Assembly (NCBI GenBank): GCA_015057305.1
Contig: SVES01000005.1
Location: forward strand, 1 to 64,000
DNA: 64,000 nucleotides
Origin: Pseudobutyrivibrio ruminis
Lineage (GTDB): Bacteria > Bacillota > Clostridia > Lachnospirales > Lachnospiraceae
Direction of reading: 5' to 3'
Under the pieces are notes generated by a model that had not been told where the DNA came from, searched no databases, and worked only from the letters and a program-made list of their open reading frames with translations. A program made the position numbers and the translations under genes. Each line of letters opens with the position of its first letter. The first letter of the stretch is position 1. Positions 1-8,398 of this stretch are shown in pieces.

Positions 1-50
<50 letters not shown>

Positions 51-352
51 AGTTCATAACTTTTTGCTAGCTTTTGCAACGCAAAAAGTCGTGTAAGTAG
101 CGAACTTGTTCGCTACAATAAGTTCAATCGCTAGTCAATATAAATCTGACTTTATAAAGGTTTCGTTTCATTTAGAAACTTAAATGAATTTCAAGGATAC
201 ATGTAATTCATAACCTTTTCGAAGAAAAGGTTATGTAAGTAACAAGCTTGCTTGTTACCATTACTTGTATTAATTCAAGGTTTGTTTCACTGTTCAGTTA
301 TCAATCTTCTATCAATCTTCGCTTTGTTGTTGCCCTCAGCAGCAACTCGTTT
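51..352 (-). other. 16S rRNA leader with two related hairpin modules
   Basis: This is the transcribed leader between promoter P2 and 16S. It contains two similar modules. Module one has a stem at 59-67/81-89 (ACTTTTTGC/GCAAAAAGT) followed by a perfect hairpin at 97-116 (GTAGCGAAC-TT-GTTCGCTAC). Module two has a stem at 210-220/224-234 (ATAACCTTTTC/GAAAAGGTTAT) followed by a perfect hairpin at 239-258 (GTAACAAGC-TT-GCTTGTTAC). Both second hairpins are preceded by GTAAGTA or its overlap. A further inverted repeat at 167-174/181-188 (TTCATTTA/TAAATGAA) lies between them. The likely roles are rRNA processing or antitermination signals, which is inference. No coding gene is supported here. Confidence 0.6.
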
Positions 353-381
353 ATACTATCACGATTGAAGCTCTTTGTCAA
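353..381 (-). promoter_or_regulatory. rRNA promoter P2
   Basis: On the minus strand there is a perfect -35 TTGACA (376-381), a 17-bp spacer and a -10 TAGTAT (353-358). It is the promoter nearer to 16S. Confidence 0.85.
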
Positions 382-400
382 CAACTTTTTAATATTTTCA

Positions 401-424
401 AATGACATTCTTTTATCTGTCATT
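401..424 (-). repeat. Inverted repeat between rRNA P1 and P2
   Basis: AATGACA (401-407) and TGTCATT (418-424) form a 7-bp stem with a 10-nt loop in the transcript from P1, just upstream of the P2 -35 box. No function is recognised. Confidence 0.5.
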
Positions 425-453
425 CACGCCCGCCTCTTAGCGGAACGATTCAT

Positions 454-482
454 ATAATAGCATCCAAGCGATATGATGTCAA
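454..482 (-). promoter_or_regulatory. rRNA promoter P1
   Basis: A perfect -35 TTGACA (477-482), a 17-bp spacer and a -10 TATTAT (454-459) form a second near-consensus promoter about 100 bp upstream of P2. Tandem strong promoters are typical of rrn operons. Confidence 0.85.
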
Positions 483-509
483 CGATTTTTTCAAAAAAAT
501 AAAATATCT

Positions 510-1181
510 TTATATTCCGATAATTTCTTTAATTATATTATTTTGATAAATAAAAATTAATAACTGGTCATTTTCTAAATTATTAATTACAAATCTTCCT
601 ACTGCAGAAGCTGGGAAGCAATCTGCTATGTACATAATTACCCATATCACTAATAGTCCTTCAAATAATCCAGCTAACATGCCAAATAGCCTATTAACAT
701 CTCTCACACCTGGAACAAATCCTAATGCCTTAATTATTTTATCTACTACAAATATTATAAATATTCCAATTATCACGCACAGTATGGTCGATATACCCTT
801 TATTGCAGCACTTGTAAGTTCCTCGGCTATTATCCCTATAGTAGCGTCAATAGACTCTTGTATAGACTCAACTATCTCGTTTTTTATTGTGTTTGGAACT
901 ACACTTAGAACTGCCTCTTCGCCTGTACCTGCTTCTTTTTCCTCTGCAGAATTATATCTTTCATGTAGATGATTTCCTATATTTTGCTGTATAGAAATAG
1001 GAATATCTGTATTTCCTTGAATATAGCTTGCAACCATTCCACTACCATAATTTATAAAACAAATTAGAAATACCCAAGCTATTATCCCAAATATAATCCT
1101 TAGCATTCCTTTTCTTGCTCCGCGAATTATACAAGCAAGTAATATTACTGCGCATGCAATTAATAAATAGTTTATTTCCAT
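510..1181 (-). CDS. CvpA family membrane protein
   Basis: This 223-residue protein is strongly hydrophobic, with about four membrane segments: roughly residues 5-20, 26-45, 125-150 and 165-190. A hydrophilic acidic loop of about 75 residues separates segments two and three. The N-terminal pattern of a short helix, a basic RGARKGM turn and a second helix is typical of the CvpA (colicin V production) family. These are conserved inner-membrane proteins whose biochemical role is unclear. The start is supported by GGGAG upstream. It lies 11 bp after the DUF5711 gene and is probably cotranscribed with it. It is the last gene before the rRNA promoters, with no obvious terminator between. Confidence 0.8.
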   Translation of the reverse strand: MEINYLLIACAVILLACIIRGARKGMLRIIFGIIAWVFLICFINYGSGMVASYIQGNTDIPISIQQNIGNHLHERYNSAEEKEAGTGEEAVLSVVPNTIKNEIVESIQESIDATIGIIAEELTSAAIKGISTILCVIIGIFIIFVVDKIIKALGFVPGVRDVNRLFGMLAGLFEGLLVIWVIMYIADCFPASAVGRFVINNLENDQLLIFIYQNNIIKEIIGI

Positions 1182-1192
1182 TTTGCTCCCTA

Positions 1193-2419
1193 TTATTTTA
1201 AATATACTTCTTCTGTCTGGTTCTCTTGTATAACATAATATCTTCTTGACGTTGTGGCTGGAATTATATCATATACTACTTCGTCAAACACATAATAAAA
1301 TCGCCTAATGCCCTGAAGATTATACAAAGCTATTTCTGTGCCATTATTTATACAAATCTCATTATTATCCATAATCTCCACGGTTTGATAGCTATTTTCT
1401 ATTTCTTTAGAAAAACATTTAAATCCAAATAGATTATAGACATTTAATTCATTGACAACCTCTCCATTATCTAAAGCTTTCTCGCAGACATATCCAAAAT
1501 GAGAGTCATTATAAAAAATACTTTTCATTTCCTCGCCAACTGATATTTCTTTTGCAACAGTTGCTTTTACATTATTGTTAAAAATTATAATCCTCGAATC
1601 AGTAAACGCTATAGCTTTATCATTTTTCATATACTCTACCTTAGGTATGAGCGCACCTATATATTGATAGGTTGATACAATATTATCTTCTTCTTTTTTT
1701 CCTGCGCTTGTAAAATCATAAAATACCAACTCAGAAGATATTTCTCCATCATCTACATTTATTACAGATAAAAGCAGTCTTGTAGCATCTGATGATAAAG
1801 CCATAGAAACCGGATATCCACGGTTTTCAGGGTGTATTTCTCCAGACACCAGCAATTCCCCGTCTTTATCATACATTTGTATATAGCTAGTAGTTCCTTC
1901 CTGCAAAAGCAGGGCCACTGTCCCCTGTGATGCAACCTTTACCTCTATTACAGGAATTGTTGTAGTAATTGTATTTACATATCCCTTTGTTGAAAAAACT
2001 TCTACTTCAGTCCCTTTTTTATCGAAAACAACTATGTATTCATTACATCTATCAATACAAGGGTTTATCATGTCATATGTATAGTTCCATATAAGTGTTC
2101 CATCATATCCTGTATAAAATATTCCATCCCCGCTGTACTTTATTAAATTATTGTTAAAGTCCAAGTATTGGCTTTCTGCAGAATCCTGACGTTCCCACGT
2201 TTTTTCTGTTTCATAATCATCATAGGTTGTAACTATTTTAATAACTGCAATTGAAGTAATTATTATGATTAGTAATAAAAACAGAAAAATATAACGTTTC
2301 TTTGGAGGGGTATAATCATCATCTACTTCTATCTCTTCATTTATTGTATTATTATCTTCTTTTTCCTCTTCGCTTTTATTAGGTAACCTAATTATTTTGA
2401 ATTCTTCCATTCCTACCAC
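1193..2419 (-). CDS. DUF5711 family protein, membrane-anchored predicted beta-propeller
   Basis: About 408 residues. An acidic cytoplasmic N-terminus (residues 1-38) leads through a basic KKR stop into one membrane helix at about 42-63. A long extracytoplasmic region follows, rich in short beta-strand-like repeats (YTGYDGTLIWNY, SDATRLLLSV), as expected for a WD40-like propeller. I recognise this as the DUF5711 family; its function is unknown. The listed start is a GTG with AGG upstream; an ATG three codons later (2410) has AGGA directly against it and is less likely. Next downstream is the CvpA-like gene. Upstream, the glgB terminator separates it from the glycogen operon, so it probably has its own promoter. 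Confidence 0.7.
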   Translation of the reverse strand: MVGMEEFKIIRLPNKSEEEKEDNNTINEEIEVDDDYTPPKKRYIFLFLLLIIIITSIAVIKIVTTYDDYETEKTWERQDSAESQYLDFNNNLIKYSGDGIFYTGYDGTLIWNYTYDMINPCIDRCNEYIVVFDKKGTEVEVFSTKGYVNTITTTIPVIEVKVASQGTVALLLQEGTTSYIQMYDKDGELLVSGEIHPENRGYPVSMALSSDATRLLLSVINVDDGEISSELVFYDFTSAGKKEEDNIVSTYQYIGALIPKVEYMKNDKAIAFTDSRIIIFNNNVKATVAKEISVGEEMKSIFYNDSHFGYVCEKALDNGEVVNELNVYNLFGFKCFSKEIENSYQTVEIMDNNEICINNGTEIALYNLQGIRRFYYVFDEVVYDIIPATTSRRYYVIQENQTEEVYLK

Positions 2420-2430
2420 TAACCTATCTA

Positions 2431-2461
2431 AAAAATAATGGGCTGTTTACACAGCCCATAT
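2431..2461 (-). terminator. Rho-independent terminator of the glgB operon
   Basis: The stem ATGGGCTGT/ACAGCCCAT (2440-2448 and 2453-2461) with a 4-nt loop is followed on the minus strand by TTATTTTTTA, directly after the glgB stop codon. Confidence 0.9.
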
Positions 2462-2463
2462 GA

Positions 2464-4362
2464 TTAATATACAAATATTGCTACCTGATATGGTGCAACT
2501 GGAAAAGCTATAGAATACTCTCTTCCATCACATTCTTCTTTCTTTGGTGTGTAAACCTCTTTAATCTGACCGCCTTCACCACCAAATTTTTTGTCCTCAC
2601 TATCGAGTAAAAGCTTTAATTTTTTATTAACCGGAACCCCGACCTTATAATCATCATATCTCATTGGGGTCATATTGGTCACAAATAAAAGATTATTCTT
2701 TCCATTCTTTGACTTGCGAACAAAGCTAAATATACTACGATAGTTATCATTAGCATTAATCCACTCAAAGCCTGCCCAAGAAACATCCTGCTCATACATT
2801 GCTGGATTTTCTCTGTAGATATGTAGCAGCTCCTTAAACATACGTGAAACATGTCTATGATTTGGATTATCCAACACATACCAATCTAGCTCTCTTGCTT
2901 CGCTCCACTCTGTACCCTGAGCAAAATCCTGACCCATAAATAAAAGCTTTTTGCCAGGATGTCCCATCATAAATGCATAGCCAACCATGAGGTTTTTGTA
3001 TTTATCCAGCTCTAAGCCCGGCATCTTGGCTAGCATCGAGCCCTTAAGATGCACAACCTCATCATGACTAAGAACTAATATATACCTTTCTGCCTCATTG
3101 TAGCTCATGGCAAATGTCATTTTATTATGGTTATCTTTTCTGAAATATGGGTCCAGCTTCATGTAATCTATGAAATCATGCATCCAACCCATGTTCCATT
3201 TATAAGAAAAGTTCAGACCTCCATCTTCTACATCACCAGTTATCTTTGGCCATGCTGTAGATTCTTCTGCAATCATGATAACCCCAGGATTTCTACCTCG
3301 GATTAATGTATTAATATGCTTAAAGAATTCTATGGCTTCTAAATTCTCATTTCCACCATGCTCATTTGGTACCCATTGACCCGGTTTCTTACCATAATCC
3401 AAATATAGCATTGAAGCTACAGCATCCACCCTTAGACCATCTATATGATAGTGCTCAATCCACTGTAACGCACTTCCTATTAAGAAATTTTTTACCTCTG
3501 GCTTACCATAGTTAAAAATCTTTGTACCCCAATCAGGATGCTCTCCTTTTCTTGGGTCAGGATATTCATAAAGGGGCTGACCGTCAAAATCGGCTAGTCC
3601 ATGGGCATCCTTTGGAAAATGAGCAGGCACCCAGTCAAGAATGACTCCTATACCATTTTTGTGTAAATAATTTATAAAATACATAAAATCATCTGGAGTA
3701 CCATATCTTGATGTAGGAGCATAGTAGCCTGTTACCTGATAACCCCAAGAGCCATCAAATGGGTATTCAGAAATACCAATTAACTCCACATGGGTATAAC
3801 CCATATCCAATACATATTCTGTAAGACTATGAGCAAACTCTTTATAGCTGTAAAAACCATCGTTTTCTTGTCTTGGATGGCGTTTCCATGAGCCAGGATG
3901 AACCTCATATATTGCAAGAGGCTGCTCCCAGAAATTCTCAGTTGCCTTTCTTTGCTTCATCCATGTTTGATCGGTCCACTTAAATTTAGTATTATCGTAG
4001 ATTCTAGAAGCAGTACCTGGTCTAACTTCAGCATATGTAGCAAATGGATCAGCTTTGTAAAGCTTCCTGCCATCCTCTGTATAAATCAAATATTTATATA
4101 GTTGACCCTCCTTTGCCTCAGGAATAAAAGCCTCGAATATTCCTTGCCCGGCTGGCTCTACTCTATGCATATAATTCCGATTTTCGTCCCAGTTATTAAA
4201 TTCACCAATAACCGCTACACTACTAGCATGGGGTGCCCAAACATCAAAATAGAAGCCTGTCTCTTTTCCTTCCTTACCCTTGTGCACACCAAGTTTTTTA
4301 TAGATATCATAGTGCGTACCCTGACCAAATAAATATGCATCTAAGTCTGTAAAATTACTCAT
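2464..4362 (-). CDS. glgB: 1,4-alpha-glucan branching enzyme GlgB
   Basis: A 632-residue GH13 branching enzyme that cuts alpha-1,4 glucan chains and re-attaches them through alpha-1,6 bonds in cytoplasmic glycogen synthesis. An N-terminal CBM48-type beta domain (about 30-125, with WAPHASSVAVIGEFNNW) precedes the (beta/alpha)8 barrel and an all-beta C-terminal domain. The catalytic residues are visible: nucleophile D313 in GLRVDAVASML, acid/base E366 in MIAEEST, and D434 in LSHDEVVHLKGSM. The length is normal for the short GlgB class. GAGGGG precedes the ATG at good spacing. It is 19 bp downstream of the TPR/ATPase gene and therefore probably in its operon, which ends at the terminator after glgB. 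No other glg gene is in the window. Confidence 0.97.
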   Translation of the reverse strand: MSNFTDLDAYLFGQGTHYDIYKKLGVHKGKEGKETGFYFDVWAPHASSVAVIGEFNNWDENRNYMHRVEPAGQGIFEAFIPEAKEGQLYKYLIYTEDGRKLYKADPFATYAEVRPGTASRIYDNTKFKWTDQTWMKQRKATENFWEQPLAIYEVHPGSWKRHPRQENDGFYSYKEFAHSLTEYVLDMGYTHVELIGISEYPFDGSWGYQVTGYYAPTSRYGTPDDFMYFINYLHKNGIGVILDWVPAHFPKDAHGLADFDGQPLYEYPDPRKGEHPDWGTKIFNYGKPEVKNFLIGSALQWIEHYHIDGLRVDAVASMLYLDYGKKPGQWVPNEHGGNENLEAIEFFKHINTLIRGRNPGVIMIAEESTAWPKITGDVEDGGLNFSYKWNMGWMHDFIDYMKLDPYFRKDNHNKMTFAMSYNEAERYILVLSHDEVVHLKGSMLAKMPGLELDKYKNLMVGYAFMMGHPGKKLLFMGQDFAQGTEWSEARELDWYVLDNPNHRHVSRMFKELLHIYRENPAMYEQDVSWAGFEWINANDNYRSIFSFVRKSKNGKNNLLFVTNMTPMRYDDYKVGVPVNKKLKLLLDSEDKKFGGEGGQIKEVYTPKKEECDGREYSIAFPVAPYQVAIFVY

Positions 4363-4381
4363 ATACTTACGTCCCCTCTAA

Positions 4382-6979
4382 CTATTTATCAAAATCCTTC
4401 TCTTTAAGGATAACATTGCCATTTTTGTCATATTTTGGTTTGTTGAAAAATCCACCCCTTGTAGATTTTTCAATGGCGTCATCCATTATCTCTGCTACCT
4501 CCTTAATAGTGGTAATATGATCATAGCGTCCAATTAAATTTATTCTATTGTACAATGCTAAAATACCCATATCATCTATTGTACAACCGGCCTCTAATGC
4601 ATATGTCTTTGCAAAAGAAACTAATTCATCAATTGAAAAAATTGGAATAACTATTTTTTCTGTGAATCTTCTTGCGAAGGAACCATCCCTCATAAGTGCC
4701 TTATCTATTCCCTTTTTGCTGTCCTCAATGATAATAATGGTACCTGTTTTATCTGATTCCATTAAAAGTGAAAGGGTGACAGCAGTTTCTTTTGAAATTC
4801 CTCCAGCAGATTCTATAATCAGGCATCCACCTTGTATTTTTGCATATAATTTTTGAATATCCTTCTCGTTTAGCTTTTCGCCAGATATTTTTCCTATGCC
4901 ACCTTTAGGATAACCAGTTTTGTTTTGCAAAACCTTAATTATACTGGTTGCCATTTGAGTTTTGCCTGAACCAGGTTCTCCTACTATTACAATACTTCCA
5001 CCATTAGTTTCTGGATGGCTTATATGCTCTGCAACTCCTTCGATTGTTCCTGAAATACTCTCTTTCATACCGTTTATTGGCAAGAAATATGAGAATACTG
5101 CCAAATCATCATCGGATAGATTAAGTTGAGAGTCAGATTCAGTAGGTTCTACGGTCTCAGCTTCTGCCGCATCACTGTAATCTATTACCTCTTGCTCCTC
5201 AGGCTCTTCATCAACAATATCCTCTGCTTGGGTACTATCAATCTCGCCTGCTAGCTCCTCCATTAAATCTGGTGGAAGCTCTATTTTTGGCAGTTGAAAT
5301 TCAACCTCTTCATTTTCCACATCAGCAACGTTATTTTCTTCCATTGCAATGTCAGAAACATACTCATATGTAGGCTCTTCTTCTGTACTCTCTAGCTGAT
5401 CTTGCTTTTCTATCAGCCTATCTATTTCTTTTTGAAGGATGTCATTGACATCGGCAATCATTTGGGAAGCCTCTTTTAAATCCACGTCTTCTGTCTCCTC
5501 ATTATCTTTCAATACTGGAGGCTCCCAGCTTGCTGTGTCCCCCAATGGCTCCCCTGCAGAATGCATAATTGTAGCAGCCGCAGCTGCTGTCTCAGCTCCA
5601 GCTACCCGTGTTTCAGGTATTGAAACAACTGGAATATCAACCAATCCTTGCTGCGCCCCATCAGTTGAAAGCTTAGGAATTGTAAATCCACTATGCTTTT
5701 CCTCGGTTTTTTCTTCCTTAGAATCAGGCTGTTGCTGTTCTGGCTCATCTTCTTGAACATTAGACATATATTCTTCTTTAAGTAAATCCTGTGAGGTTAC
5801 ACCTGCATCTAATTTAGACATAGCCCCCTCAAGTCGATTAAGAACATTGTTTGCCTCTCGCAAAGCTTTAGCGCGGGCACTTTCTAATTCCTTAGTCTTT
5901 GCATCCTCCATTGCTGCTTCTGCAGCTCTCTTGGTTTTTTCCCACTCAGCCAAAACGTCTTCTATAGTCATTTGACCTTCAATCTGTTCTTCAGTTTCAG
6001 TACTGTCGTCAGCTAATTTTAGACTTATTTGACCATCAAATTCTTCCTCCAGATATTGTTGAAAGCTTTCATTAACAGAAAACTCTTCTTCAATTTCTTC
6101 CTCTGAATCATCCTGAACTTTAAGATATGGTATTTCCTCAACCAGGTTCTTTATGGCATCAATATTCTCAGATACCTCTCCTGTATCTGTAGCCTTCATA
6201 ATCTCATCAATATTCTTTTTTATTTCAGCTTGAAGATTGATTGTATCGAAACGCTCTGGCCCATCAGGTAATTCTATAGGTTGAATATTTGGTACCAAGC
6301 TGCTGGAATCAGGAACCGTCTTAGGTGTAATTTCCGTAATTCCATCCCGCTTCTGCTGAAAACTGCGGTATTTATCTTCTTGTCCCTTATCCAGAGGCTG
6401 ATAAAGCATTTTTAATTCCAATGCTCTTTCAACTACAGGACCATCTCCAAACCACAATATTATTTCGTCACATAGAGCTATACACTTATCGCCTTGATTC
6501 GTTTTATGATACAAATATGCAAGCTCATAAGCCCATTCCTCTATAAAGTCATTTTCCTTGAGTTGCTCTAAAATTTTAATTAAAGTTGCATTATCAGCAC
6601 CTTTAGCCACATTTATATTGTATTTAAGAATATATTTGAGACTATCATGTGGGGCAATCTGCACGAACTCATTATAGTATTCTTGAGCCTCATCGATTTC
6701 CTTTAGCTTTATGGAAATCATACAGAGTTTATAAAGAATCATACGACCAATAGGAGATCTTTCGTGGGCTACAAGTAATAAGTCTCTGGCCTCGTCTATT
6801 TTCCCAGCTGCTTCATATGACTCACTTCCTGCTATTAAATCGTTAATGTTGTGGACTTTTCTCCAATTGATTGTGTCTGCAACATTCATTGCCTCTGCGA
6901 ATTTATTTTTAGATATAAGATTTTTCATCTCTTCGATTCTAGTACGATATTCCATTTTTTCCACTGAATTATTCTCCAA
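4382..6979 (-). CDS. Large TPR / acidic linker / P-loop ATPase protein of unknown function
   Basis: The protein has 865 residues if started at the TTG at 6979. A GTG at 6964 (residue 6) has GGAG nine bases upstream and is the more likely start. Residues 1-190 form helical TPR-like repeats. Residues 200-620 are very acidic and low complexity, with an Ala/Glu-rich helical stretch near 345-400. Residues 625-850 carry a P-loop ATPase: Walker A GEPGSGKT at 667-674, a Walker-B-like CLIIES ending in E723, and SFARRF at 767-772, resembling the arginine-finger region of CbxX/ClpX-type AAA+ proteins. I do not recognise a named family. Its place directly before glgB suggests a link to glycogen or carbon storage, which is inference. 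Confidence 0.75.
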   Translation of the reverse strand: MENNSVEKMEYRTRIEEMKNLISKNKFAEAMNVADTINWRKVHNINDLIAGSESYEAAGKIDEARDLLLVAHERSPIGRMILYKLCMISIKLKEIDEAQEYYNEFVQIAPHDSLKYILKYNINVAKGADNATLIKILEQLKENDFIEEWAYELAYLYHKTNQGDKCIALCDEIILWFGDGPVVERALELKMLYQPLDKGQEDKYRSFQQKRDGITEITPKTVPDSSSLVPNIQPIELPDGPERFDTINLQAEIKKNIDEIMKATDTGEVSENIDAIKNLVEEIPYLKVQDDSEEEIEEEFSVNESFQQYLEEEFDGQISLKLADDSTETEEQIEGQMTIEDVLAEWEKTKRAAEAAMEDAKTKELESARAKALREANNVLNRLEGAMSKLDAGVTSQDLLKEEYMSNVQEDEPEQQQPDSKEEKTEEKHSGFTIPKLSTDGAQQGLVDIPVVSIPETRVAGAETAAAAATIMHSAGEPLGDTASWEPPVLKDNEETEDVDLKEASQMIADVNDILQKEIDRLIEKQDQLESTEEEPTYEYVSDIAMEENNVADVENEEVEFQLPKIELPPDLMEELAGEIDSTQAEDIVDEEPEEQEVIDYSDAAEAETVEPTESDSQLNLSDDDLAVFSYFLPINGMKESISGTIEGVAEHISHPETNGGSIVIVGEPGSGKTQMATSIIKVLQNKTGYPKGGIGKISGEKLNEKDIQKLYAKIQGGCLIIESAGGISKETAVTLSLLMESDKTGTIIIIEDSKKGIDKALMRDGSFARRFTEKIVIPIFSIDELVSFAKTYALEAGCTIDDMGILALYNRINLIGRYDHITTIKEVAEIMDDAIEKSTRGGFFNKPKYDKNGNVILKEKDFDK

Positions 6980-7034
6980 TAATTACATACTTATAGTTAT
7001 TATAAATATTAACATAGGTCGTCTCTAAAATCAA

Positions 7035-7063
7035 AAAACCAGGACTTAAAAAATCCTGGTTTT
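7035..7063 (-). terminator. Terminator after the AI-2E-family gene
   Basis: The stem AAAACCAGGA/TCCTGGTTTT (7035-7044/7054-7063) is followed on the minus strand by a TTTTTTG run, just downstream of the permease stop codon. Confidence 0.85.
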
Positions 7064-7067
7064 AATA

Positions 7068-8381
7068 CTATTTTTTATTGTTTCTTCCAAACAATAACTT
7101 CTTTTTTTCTCTTTTTATTGATTTATCATCATGATTTATTAAAACATTATTTTCTAAATCAATATGATCCATCAATATGTATTCATCGGTATCCTTTGGC
7201 AAATTTCTTCTTTCAACTAAATAATTTGCTACTCGTCCACCAATATAGTAAACAATTGCCACTATTGGTACGGCTATAATCATTCCTCCGACGCCAAAGA
7301 ATCCTGCACCAACAACTACTGCAAACACAACCCAAAACGAAGATATTCCAGTAGAGTCTCCTAAAATCTTTGGTCCTATTAGATTTCCATCAATCTGCTG
7401 TAGAATTAATATGAAAATCAGGAAATATATGCCCTGCATTGGCTCTGTAAGGAAAATTATAATGACTGTTGGAACCGCACCTATATAAGGACCAAATACT
7501 GGCACAATATTAGTTACACCAACTATTACTGATACTAATAATGGGTAAGGCATACTCATAATTAAACAGCCGATATAACAAATAATACCAATTATTATTG
7601 AATCAATAATTTTTCCTATGATAAATCCATAAAATATATCTGCAGATTTGCGACTTATTTCTAAGATAATATTTGAATACTTAGGAATAAAAATACCGCA
7701 TACAAGTTTTTTAGCTTGAGCCTTAAATGTTTCTTTTGATATTAATACATATACCGAAACAAACATGCCAATTATGATGTTAACGATAAACTTGCCCACT
7801 GATAAAACACTATTTGTAATTATAGACATCATATCAGACTCGTCGTAATCGACATATTGATTAACAAAACTCAGTCCTTGGTTAACTAAATCTCCAATAT
7901 TATTGTCTTTTGCTCTCATTAGAGCCTCTTCATAATTTCCCCTTGTTATCTCATTACACCAATCAAGCACACCTGCAATTTGTTCCTCAATGTGGTTTGC
8001 CAAATATAAAATTGTGCTTATTAAATTAGGAACTATAGCCGCTATTATAAAAACAAATATTCCAACAAGTATAACAAGAGCAATTATGGAAGATAATGCT
8101 CTATTTCCTTTTTTTGCTCCAGCTTCCGTTTTACATAATCTTTTGAAAATATTATACAATCGCTTTTCAAAAAATCCCATTATTGGATTCATCAAAAAGG
8201 CCATTACAAAACCAATTAAAATTGGTTGTATTACTGTATAAATATGATTTATTACCGCTGAAACACTTCTACTATTTTTTAAAAGAAAATAAAATACCAA
8301 AACTATGCAGGTTGCAAAAACATAACTACATAATCGTCTCCTCAATGTTTTTTGCTCTAGCTTTTCGTTTTCCTCTGGCAT
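7068..8381 (-). CDS. AI-2E family transporter (PerM/YtvI-type permease)
   Basis: A 437-residue polytopic membrane protein with about seven or eight helices. It shows the family layout: two N-terminal helices (about 18-60), two around 95-125, a hydrophilic amphipathic region, then a C-terminal block containing SIIIGIICYIGCLIM, VPVFGPYIGAVPT and SFWVVFAVVVGAGFFGVGG. Family members are proposed exporters (autoinducer-2, Na+/H+ exchange), so the substrate cannot be assigned. A basic tail (KSIKREKKKLLFGRNNKK) lies in the cytoplasm. It starts 17 bp after the hydratase gene and ends at a strong terminator, so it is probably last in a coiled-coil protein-hydratase-permease operon. Confidence 0.85.
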   Translation of the reverse strand: MPEENEKLEQKTLRRRLCSYVFATCIVLVFYFLLKNSRSVSAVINHIYTVIQPILIGFVMAFLMNPIMGFFEKRLYNIFKRLCKTEAGAKKGNRALSSIIALVILVGIFVFIIAAIVPNLISTILYLANHIEEQIAGVLDWCNEITRGNYEEALMRAKDNNIGDLVNQGLSFVNQYVDYDESDMMSIITNSVLSVGKFIVNIIIGMFVSVYVLISKETFKAQAKKLVCGIFIPKYSNIILEISRKSADIFYGFIIGKIIDSIIIGIICYIGCLIMSMPYPLLVSVIVGVTNIVPVFGPYIGAVPTVIIIFLTEPMQGIYFLIFILILQQIDGNLIGPKILGDSTGISSFWVVFAVVVGAGFFGVGGMIIAVPIVAIVYYIGGRVANYLVERRNLPKDTDEYILMDHIDLENNVLINHDDKSIKREKKKLLFGRNNKK

Positions 8382-8398
8382 ATTTTCCTCCTCGGGCC

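Noticed and set aside
248..457. Open frame of 69 codons on the plus strand in the rRNA leader
   Set aside because: It overlaps both rRNA promoters and the leader hairpins, has no ribosome site and its composition is not protein-like.
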